Shown here one piece after another: positions 1-5,900 of a DNA stretch of 7,806 nucleotides. Position 1 is the first letter of the stretch. Each line of letters opens with the position of its first letter. Origin of the DNA: a bacterium (lineage in GTDB: Bacteria > CG03); the NCBI GenBank assembly GCA_013791675.1, contig VMTI01000127.1, forward strand, positions 1 to 7,806, written 5' to 3'. Below the pieces are notes generated by a model. That model was given only the letters and a program-made list of their open reading frames with translations, was not told the DNA's origin and ran no database searches. Position numbers and translations under genes: made by a program.

Positions 1-1
1 T

Positions 2-88
2 AAAAATATCAAATGGGAATTGACGCAGTGGGAAAAGAAGGGCGGCAAATGGTACAAGAAAAAACTCAAACACGACAGCGGCGCTTAG
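2..88 (+). CDS. C-terminal tail of an unrecognised protein (partial)
   Basis: An open frame enters from the left edge and ends at a TAG stop at 86-88, giving 28 residues that end in WYKKKLKHDSGA. The tail is basic and tryptophan-rich, with a WEKKGGKWYKKKL stretch that looks like a closing pair of beta strands. I do not recognise the family. It does not resemble the C-terminus of EF-Tu or ribosomal protein L33, whose genes often precede secE. The call rests on an uninterrupted frame, same-strand orientation and the start of the secE promoter region 15 bases after its stop. With so little sequence, a chance open frame cannot be excluded. No hairpin-and-T-run terminator follows it, so some read-through into secE is possible. 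Confidence 0.5.
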   Translation, partial: KNIKWELTQWEKKGGKWYKKKLKHDSGA

Positions 89-102
89 TTTTGCGAACAT
101 AC

Positions 103-131
103 TTGATTTTCTCTACTTGACACAATATAAG
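103..131 (+). promoter_or_regulatory. Candidate sigma70-type promoter for the operon (upstream option)
   Basis: TTGATT at 103-108 and TATAAG at 126-131 are separated by exactly 17 bases, a good match to the -35 and -10 consensus. Transcription would start near 137-139, leaving a leader of about 24 bases before secE. The site lies in the only non-coding stretch of the window larger than 41 bases and faces the secE-rpoC genes. It overlaps a second candidate that begins at 117. I slightly prefer this one because its -10 element is closer to consensus. The assignment is from consensus matching only. Confidence 0.5.
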
Positions 132-146
132 ATGTTTTTATAGCAT
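117..146 (+). promoter_or_regulatory. Candidate sigma70-type promoter for the operon (downstream option)
   Basis: A perfect TTGACA -35 box lies at 117-122. The matching -10 element is weak: TATAGC at 139-144 (spacer 16) or TAGCAT at 141-146 (spacer 18), each four of six matches. Transcription would start near 151-154, only about 8-11 bases before the secE ATG, so the mRNA would be almost leaderless. It may be an alternative or tandem promoter to the one starting at 103. Confidence 0.4.
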
Positions 147-161
147 TAGTCCTTTTGTAAT

Positions 162-341
162 ATGAGCAGAGGTATAAAATTCTTAAAAAGCGTATATGCG
201 GAGTTGGAACGTATATCGTGGGCGTCGAAAAGAGATGTGGCGGGGTTTACGGTTGTGGTGATGGTGCTGGTGGTTATGGTGTCGTTTTTTATTATGGTTG
301 TTGATTTGATAATTTCGAAAATAGTGGGGATTTTTATCTGA
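162..341 (+). CDS. secE: Preprotein translocase subunit SecE
   Basis: This 59-residue protein is the short, single-span form of SecE. SecE clamps and stabilises the SecY channel in the cytoplasmic membrane during protein export. Residues 1-27 form the amphipathic cytoplasmic part, KFLKSVYAELERISWASKRDV, matching the family pattern of an E-L-x-K/R-hydrophobic-x-W stretch followed by a small basic run. The usual proline after the tryptophan is alanine here (W20-A21). Residues about 28-58 are a hydrophobic membrane segment with the typical V-D break near residue 47. ATG 162 is the only ATG start before the membrane segment, and a TAG lies in frame at 147-149 just upstream. No Shine-Dalgarno sequence precedes it. 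The TGA stop overlaps the nusG ATG by one base (339-343), as expected for the common secE-nusG pair. Confidence 0.93.
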   Translation: MSRGIKFLKSVYAELERISWASKRDVAGFTVVVMVLVVMVSFFIMVVDLIISKIVGIFI

Positions 342-883
342 TGGGCGAATATAAATTTTACGTTGTACAGACTCTGGTCGGTTCGGAGAAAAGGGTTTTT
401 GAGGCAATTGGGGCAAAAATAGCCGAAGAAACCGCCTCCGGAGTCGAACCGAAAGTAAGACAGGTGATAATGCCCGAAGAAAAAGTGGTGGATATCAGAA
501 AAAAGAAGAATATTGTCCGCCCCAGAAAAATACTTCCTGGATACATCATAATAGAGATGATACTTGACGAAGAGACCTTTTGGTTTATAAACGGAATCCG
601 GGGCGTCAGCGGTTTTCTCGGAGGTAAGACTCCCTTTACCGTAAAGCCGCAGGAAGTGGAATATCTCAAAGAAATGGTGAAGGAATCCGAGAAAGAAAAG
701 CCCAGGCCTTCGGTGCAGTTCGCCAAAAACGACAATGTGCGTATCGTTGACGGGCCTTTTGCCAATTTTTCGGGTGAAATAGATCATGTTGACGAGGGCA
801 AGGGCAAGCTCAGGGTGATGGTGTCCATATTCGGGCGTTCGACGCCGGTTGAGCTTAAATTTTACCAGGTGGAGAAAACATAA
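341..883 (+). CDS. nusG: Transcription termination/antitermination factor NusG
   Basis: NusG binds the RNA polymerase clamp to promote elongation, and its C-terminal domain contacts Rho or ribosomal protein S10. At 180 residues it is normal length. The NGN domain spans about residues 4-115: FYVVQTLVGSEKRV at 6-19 (a Phe replaces the usual Trp of the WY pair) and the conserved RKILPGY at 62-68. The KOW domain spans about 127-177, with VRIVDGPFANFSGEI from 133 and VSIFGRSTPVEL including F164-G165-R166, the region known in E. coli NusG to contact S10 and Rho. Domain and linker lengths look standard, with no insertion. Its ATG overlaps the secE stop by one base. GGGGA at 326-330 is a modest ribosome-binding site inside secE. 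Its TAA stop overlaps the rplK ATG by one base. Confidence 0.97.
   Translation: MGEYKFYVVQTLVGSEKRVFEAIGAKIAEETASGVEPKVRQVIMPEEKVVDIRKKKNIVRPRKILPGYIIIEMILDEETFWFINGIRGVSGFLGGKTPFTVKPQEVEYLKEMVKESEKEKPRPSVQFAKNDNVRIVDGPFANFSGEIDHVDEGKGKLRVMVSIFGRSTPVELKFYQVEKT
869..875 (+). promoter_or_regulatory. Ribosome binding site for rplK, inside nusG
   Basis: GGTGGAG lies seven bases before the rplK ATG at 883 and also encodes part of the NusG C-terminus. It supports ATG 883 as the rplK start despite the one-base overlap (TAATG) with nusG. Confidence 0.7.
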
Positions 884-1317
884 TGGCAAAGAAAAAAAAG
901 ATAAAAACGCAGATAAAACTTCAGATTCCCGCGGCCGCGGCTAACCCGGCTCCTCCGGTGGGGCCCGCCTTAGGCCAGCACGGAGTTAACATAATGGAAT
1001 TCTGTAAGCAGTTTAATGAGAAAACAAAGGGCGAAGAAACCGGAATGCTCATACCGGTGGTTATATCCGTTTATGAAGACAGGAGCTTTTCATTTATAAC
1101 AAAGGTGCCGCCTATAGCGTCTCTCATAAAAAAAGCTGTCGGCATAGCAAAAGCGTCCGGCGTTCCGAATAAAGAAAAGAAAGGGAAACTCACCAAGGCG
1201 CAGATTAAGGAAATAGCTGTGAAAAAACTCCCGGATCTTAATACGGAGAATTTGGATTCCGCATGCCGGATGGTGGAAGGCACCGCCCGCAGCATGGGTA
1301 TTGAAGTGGGGGACTGA
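883..1317 (+). CDS. rplK: 50S ribosomal protein L11
   Basis: L11 forms the base of the factor-binding stalk of the large subunit with 23S rRNA helices 43/44, acts in GTPase-factor function and is needed for RelA activation in bacteria that have RelA. At 144 residues it is standard length. The N-terminal domain (about 7-72) has IKLQIPA at 11-17, then NPAPPVGPALGQHGVNIMEFCKQFN. Prolines P22 and P25, where thiostrepton and elongation factors act, are present. The C-terminal rRNA-binding domain (about 75-142) ends with DLNTENLDSACRMVEGTARSMGIEV, the family signature. The usual Gly-Lys/Gln pair after IPA is Ala-Ala here (A18-A19). It follows nusG with a one-base overlap and precedes rplA by 14 bases. 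Confidence 0.98.
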   Translation: MAKKKKIKTQIKLQIPAAAANPAPPVGPALGQHGVNIMEFCKQFNEKTKGEETGMLIPVVISVYEDRSFSFITKVPPIASLIKKAVGIAKASGVPNKEKKGKLTKAQIKEIAVKKLPDLNTENLDSACRMVEGTARSMGIEVGD

Positions 1318-1331
1318 AGTTTTCAGAAATT

Positions 1332-2006
1332 ATGAAAAACAAAAGATATTTAGAATCAGGCAAGACTGTTGACGAAGGCACGGTGTACTCGCTTGAGGAA
1401 GCCCTGAAACTTCTTAAGGGTTTCAAAAAAGCGAAGTTTGACGAAAGCGTTGAGGTGCATGTAAATCTCAATACAATCAGCAAAAAAGTTCCTCAGAGCA
1501 TTACAGGCTCGGTATCTCTGCCTAACGGTACCGGGAAAAGCGTGCGTGTAGCCGTAATAGCCAAAGGCGCCAAAGCCGAGGAGGCTATCGCTGCCGGAGC
1601 GGATAAGGTTGGATGTGAAGATATAGTGGGAGAAATACAGGCCGGCAAAATTGATTTTGATGTGCTTCTCGCCACGCCTGATTGTATGAAAGACGTTACC
1701 AAGGTGGCGAGAATAATAGGGCCGCGGGGCCTGATGCCTACGCCGAAGGCCGGCACTGTGACTATGGAAATAGCCGCCGCCGTGAAAAACTACAAAGCCG
1801 GACTGCTCCGGTGGAAAGTTGATTCTTCCGGCAATATCCACGCAGCCTGCGGAAAAATATCTTTTTCCGAGGATAAGCTCGCGGAAAATATAAAAGCGTT
1901 TATGGTGTCCGTGAGATCCGCAAAAATGCCTTTTCCCGCGGGCAGCGCGGTAAGAAAAATTTCTATAGCAACGACAATGTCGCCGGGTGTGCGTGTCAGC
2001 GCATAA
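1332..2006 (+). CDS. rplA: 50S ribosomal protein L1
   Basis: L1 makes up the mobile L1 stalk that helps release E-site tRNA. In many bacteria it also represses its own operon by binding an mRNA copy of its rRNA site. The 224-residue length is close to typical (about 225-235). Family landmarks are KFDESVEVHVNLN near residues 35-47, LPNGTGKSVRVAVIAKG near 63-79, DFDVLLATPDCMK, and IGPRGLMPTPKAGTVT near residue 140. The C-terminal RNA-binding motif reads T215-M216-S217-P218-G219, where nearly all L1 proteins have TMGP. The ATG at 1332 has no convincing Shine-Dalgarno sequence in the 14-base gap, so ribosomes ending rplK may supply its translation. rplJ follows after 13 bases. Confidence 0.97.
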   Translation: MKNKRYLESGKTVDEGTVYSLEEALKLLKGFKKAKFDESVEVHVNLNTISKKVPQSITGSVSLPNGTGKSVRVAVIAKGAKAEEAIAAGADKVGCEDIVGEIQAGKIDFDVLLATPDCMKDVTKVARIIGPRGLMPTPKAGTVTMEIAAAVKNYKAGLLRWKVDSSGNIHAACGKISFSEDKLAENIKAFMVSVRSAKMPFPAGSAVRKISIATTMSPGVRVSA

Positions 2007-2008
2007 TT

Positions 2009-2013
2009 GAGGG
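2009..2013 (+). promoter_or_regulatory. Ribosome binding site for rplJ
   Basis: GAGGG lies six bases before ATG 2020, within the 13-base gap after rplA, and fixes the rplJ start. The gap is too short for the folded L10-binding leader seen before rplJ in other bacteria. Confidence 0.75.
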
Positions 2014-2019
2014 AATAAA

Positions 2020-2550
2020 ATGAAACTCAGAGCTGAAAAAGTTAAATGGTTAGAGGATAGAGACAAATTTGTAAAAGAGAACAATGCTTTTATTTTTGCC
2101 GACTTCCAGAAAATGACCGTTAAGGATATGACGGAACTGCGGATGAAGCTGGGCCGCGCGAAGGCCATTACAGAGGTTGTAAAAAACAGACTTTTCAAAA
2201 AGCTCATGGAAGATAAATGGGAGCAGATTGCATCTTTTGTTCAGGGGCCCACAGCGGTTGTTTTCACTGATGACGGGCAAATTAACGAAGTCTGCAAGAC
2301 GCTCGCCGAGTTTTCAAAAAATAATGAGAATTTTAAGGTGAAGGGAGGATTTTTGAGACCGTCAAGAGTGCTTACCGGCGGCGATATTTCCGACATAGCT
2401 GTTATGCCGGACAGGGACACACTTATAGCGATGTTTGCCCGGGCCGCGAAAGGGCCGATTTACGCTTTTCACAATGTCTGTAAAGCTCTTTTGTCAGGGA
2501 TTGTTTTCGCGCTGAGCGATTACGCGCGGAAGAAAGGGCAAAGTAACTGA
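2020..2550 (+). CDS. rplJ: 50S ribosomal protein L10 (stalk base, P0-type)
   Basis: L10 anchors the L7/L12 dimers to the ribosome next to L11. The 176-residue length is longer than E. coli L10 (165). The N-terminal rRNA-binding domain shows an alpha/beta pattern with FIFADFQKMTVKDMTELR near residues 24-41, VVKNRLFKKLME near 54-65, GPTAVVFTDD near 76-85 and the conserved VKGGFL at about 107-112. The C-terminal L12-binding helix runs from about residue 130 to 172 (the last 32 residues begin GPIYAFHN at 145). It appears about ten residues longer than the E. coli or Bacillus helix, similar to the three-dimer type known from Thermotoga maritima. It sits between rplA and rplL, the usual order. Confidence 0.96.
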   Translation: MKLRAEKVKWLEDRDKFVKENNAFIFADFQKMTVKDMTELRMKLGRAKAITEVVKNRLFKKLMEDKWEQIASFVQGPTAVVFTDDGQINEVCKTLAEFSKNNENFKVKGGFLRPSRVLTGGDISDIAVMPDRDTLIAMFARAAKGPIYAFHNVCKALLSGIVFALSDYARKKGQSN

Positions 2551-2580
2551 ATTAATTTGGAAATTGATGATATGGTAGAA

Positions 2581-2586
2581 GGGAGG
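2581..2586 (+). promoter_or_regulatory. Strong ribosome binding site for rplL
   Basis: GGGAGG ends five bases before ATG 2592 and is the best Shine-Dalgarno match in the window. This fits the need to make several L7/L12 copies per L10. The remainder of the 41-base rplJ-rplL gap is AT-rich, and I see no hairpin or promoter in it. Confidence 0.8.
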
Positions 2587-2591
2587 ATATA

Positions 2592-2969
2592 ATGTCCATA
2601 AACAAAGATGAGATTATTGAGGGTATTTCGCAGATGACTGTCATGGAGCTTAATGAGCTTGTAAAAGCTATTGAAGACAAGTTCGGAGTCAGCGCGCAGA
2701 TGGCGGCCCCCCAGGTTGTCGCAGGCGCTGGAGCCGGAGCATCCGAAGCTGAAGAGAAAACGGAATTTGACGTGATTCTCAAAACTGTCGGCGAAAAGAA
2801 AATTCAGGTTATTAAAGTTGTAAGAGAGCTCATGTCATTGGGCCTCAAAGAAGCAAAAGACCTTGTTGACAGCGCTCCGAAAAAAGTGGGAGAAGCGTTG
2901 CCTAAAGAAAAGGCGGAGGAAATAAAAGTAAAACTTGAAGAAGTCGGTGCTACATGTGAAATAGCATGA
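2592..2969 (+). CDS. rplL: 50S ribosomal protein L7/L12
   Basis: L7/L12 is the multi-copy stalk protein that recruits EF-Tu, EF-G and other GTPase factors. The 125 residues are standard length. The N-terminal dimerisation and L10-binding domain covers about residues 1-37 (EIIEGISQMTVMELNELVKAIEDKFGVS). The flexible hinge, about 38-57, is rich in Ala and Gly with a few Glu. The C-terminal factor-binding domain, 58-125, opens with EFDVILK and keeps K70, I74, K75, R78, G84-L85 and K89 of the factor-contacting surface, ending EEVGATCEIA. A cysteine lies near the C-terminus (C122), which is uncommon but harmless. The TGA stop overlaps the rpoB ATG in ATGA (2966-2969), so translation of the two is probably coupled. 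Confidence 0.98.
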   Translation: MSINKDEIIEGISQMTVMELNELVKAIEDKFGVSAQMAAPQVVAGAGAGASEAEEKTEFDVILKTVGEKKIQVIKVVRELMSLGLKEAKDLVDSAPKKVGEALPKEKAEEIKVKLEEVGATCEIA

Positions 2970-5900
2970 AGGAAATAAGATTAGAGCGGGTTAAGGGCAG
3001 GGATTTTCTCTCAACTACGCGTTTTTTGGATATACAGTTAAAATCCTATAAGGATTTTCTTCAGGCGGATGTTGCAGTTGGCGAAAGAAAGCCCATCGGG
3101 CTGGAAGGCGCGTTTCTGGATATTTTTCCTATAGTCTCGACAAACGGGCGCATGGAGTTGGAGTATGCCGGTTATTCGGTGGGCAGCCCTTCTCTTACGG
3201 AAATTGAAGCCAGGAAAAAGGAACTGACTTATTCCATTCCGGTAAAAGTCCAACTTCGGCTTAAAAAATACAGAGAACAAGGCGGCGCGCCGCATATTTT
3301 TGAAAAAGAAATTAATTTCTGCAATATCCCTTATATGACGAAGAGCGGAAATTTTATCATAAACGGCAATGACAGAGTAATAGTTAATCAGCTTCACCGT
3401 TCACCGGGAGTGATATTTGAGGAAGCCGACGGTCATGAGATAACTCTGCGCGGCCTTCAGAAATTTACAGCCGGCATAATTCCGTACCGCGGAGCGTGGG
3501 TGGAATTTGAGTTTGATTATGACAATGCCCTGATTGTTGTTATAGACAGAAGAAAAAAGTTTCCAGCGACACTGATGCTTCGCGCTCTCGGACTTGAAAC
3601 AAATGATCAGATTGTGGAAAGGTTTTATAAAACGGAGGAAGTGTCTGTTGATTCAATAGATATTGAATCTCCGGAGAAATCATACCTCGGAAAAACTCTT
3701 CCGCCCGATGCTGACGGAAAAATTCTCTACTACGCGGGATGTGAAATAACATCCGGCCTGGCGGAATTCGTACGTTCGGCACGTTTGGGAAAAATTACCG
3801 TTATTACGAAATCTTCCGCGGCGGATAACATAACCATACTGGAAACGCTGAAGAAGGATAACGCGCGTTCACAAAAGCAGGCTATAGTTGAGTTTTTTAA
3901 AAAATTGAGAATTCAGGAATTCACCAGCGAGGCGACGGCGAAAGAATTTTTTGAAACATTGCTTTTTAAGAGCACAAAAAGATACGATCTGTCCTTTGTG
4001 GGCAGGTATAAAATTAATCTCAGGCTTGCGAAGGTTTATGAAAAGCTCGCGCTTAAAGTCCCGTCTCTTTCCAGAAGAACGCTTTGCTATGAGGACATTT
4101 TGGTTGTGATGTATAATGTGATGGCGCTCAACCAGAAACTTGAAACCAAAATAGACGACATAGATCACCTGGGCAACAGAAGAATCAGGTCGGTGGGCGA
4201 ATTGCTCCAGAATCAGATAAAAATAGGTTTAACAAATCTCGCGAGAGTTTCGCGCGACAGAATGAACATGAAACAGGATGTGAAAAATCCGCAGGAACTT
4301 GTTAACACAACCTCGGTGATAACCACCATAAATAAATTTTTTGCCACATCTCAGCTTTCTCAGTTTTTAGATCAGACCTCGCCGATTTCGGAGCTGACTC
4401 ACAAGAGAAGGCTTTCGGCCATAGGGCCGGGCGGCCTCAACCGGAAACGCGCCGGTTTTGAGGTGCGTGATGTGCACAATTCCCATTACGGAAAAATATG
4501 CCCCATTGAAACTCCTGAAGGCCAGAACATAGGCCTTATTGTTTCTCCGGCGGTGTATTCCCGCGTGAATCAGTACGGCCTTTTGGAAACGCCTTATAAG
4601 AAAGTGGAAAATAGCGTCGTCACCGGTAAAGTGGAATATATGACAGCCGATGAGGAAGAGCGCTGCGTAATCGGGCCCTCCACAATGAAGATTAATGAAA
4701 AAGGGGCCATAGTTGATAATTCCATAATGGCGCGTCGCGGAGGCGAGTTTCTCTTTGCCGCGCCTTCGGAAATAGAATATGCGGATGTCGCTTCCAATCA
4801 GATTTTGAGTCCTTCGGCGGGGCTTATACCTTTTATTGAACACGATGACGCCAACAGGGCTCTTATGGGCGCGAACATGCAAAGACAGGCGGTGCCGCTT
4901 CTCTCTACCGAGGCGCCTTTTGTCGTAACGGGCATGGAAAAGACCATTGCCGTGGACAGTCTGGCGGTCGTCTGCGCCGAAAACAGCGGAACGGTTATAA
5001 GCGTTCAGTCAGACAGAATAATGATAGAAAGAGAGGATGGGCAGTATGATGTTTATGACCTGCTGAAATTTTTAAGAACCAATCAGAACACATGTATAAA
5101 TTATTCTCCGATGGTAAGTGCCGGTCAAATTGTGAAAAAAGGAGCTGTGCTCACACGCGGCTGCGCTACTGATGACGGCTGCCTTGCTTTGGGAAAAAAT
5201 ATTCTCGTGGCCTATCTTTCATGGGAAGGGTATAATTATGAAGACGCTATAATAGTCAGCGAAAGGCTGGTGAAGGATGATGTTTATACATCCATTCACA
5301 TTACGCGTCACGAGGCCGAGGTGCACACCGGCGTCGGAGGTTCCGACGACAGGGCGGAAGAAATTACGCGGGATATCCCCGGAGTTTCACCTTCTCAGAT
5401 TTCCAGGCTTGATTCAAACGGAATTGTTGTTGAAGGCACTTATGTGGAGCCGGGCGATATTCTGGTCGGAAAAGTGATCCCGGAAGAAGAAACCTATGTG
5501 CCTCACGAGGTGCTGCTCCGAAGCATTTTCGGCGATAAGGGCCGCCGCTTCAAAGATGTATCTCTCACCGTTCCTCCGGGAACAAGAGGGACAGTCATAG
5601 GAGTGGAGTTTTTTGAAAGAAAGTCTAAGCTCACAAAATTTCAGAGAGAGAAAAAGGTCAAAGCCGTCACGGAAAAATTTAAAGATTTTGCCGCGGAACT
5701 GCGTTCTATGAGAGCCGGCGAACTGAAAATCGCCGACAGCAATTTAGAAAAAAAGAAAATAACCTCAGCGCATCACAAAAAATTAGTTGAGAAAATCCAA
5801 AATTTCTACGAGTTTGAATTGGACATCATGAAAAAAAATAAAGACTCGGCTGTAAAAGACGCCAAAGGCGCTACAGATCTGCCGCCGGGAGTGAGCAAAA

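Noticed and set aside
89..161. A possible terminator between the upstream gene and secE
   Set aside because: There are T-rich runs (near 107-110 and 135-139) but no GC-rich inverted repeat before them that I can pair.
146..889. A 247-codon open frame on the minus strand opposite secE and nusG, with histidine- and threonine-rich runs
   Set aside because: The histidine and threonine runs mirror the GTG/GGT valine-glycine codons of the SecE membrane segment. It overlaps two conserved genes completely and has no support of its own.
1356..2207. A 283-codon open frame on the minus strand across rplA and the start of rplJ
   Set aside because: It lies opposite rplA and rplJ, which are unmistakable. 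Its product is low in complexity (His, Arg, Phe and Tyr-rich runs), matches no family I know and has no start signal. It is a by-product of codon usage.
2551..2591. A promoter or attenuator in the rplJ-rplL gap
   Set aside because: The gap is AT-rich, but no -35/-10 pair with 16-18 base spacing and no hairpin was found. It contains only the strong rplL ribosome-binding site.
4367..4882. Antisense open frames within rpoB, the longest 171 codons
   Set aside because: All lie fully inside the conserved beta reading frame, and their products are basic, unstructured-looking mirror translations.
5630..5880. The lysine-rich helical stretch of beta after the flap as a foreign insertion or intein
   Set aside because: The frame and base composition are continuous. 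It occupies the place of the helical insertion known in other Gram-negative beta subunits, and no intein motif or splice-junction Cys/Ser-HN pattern is visible.
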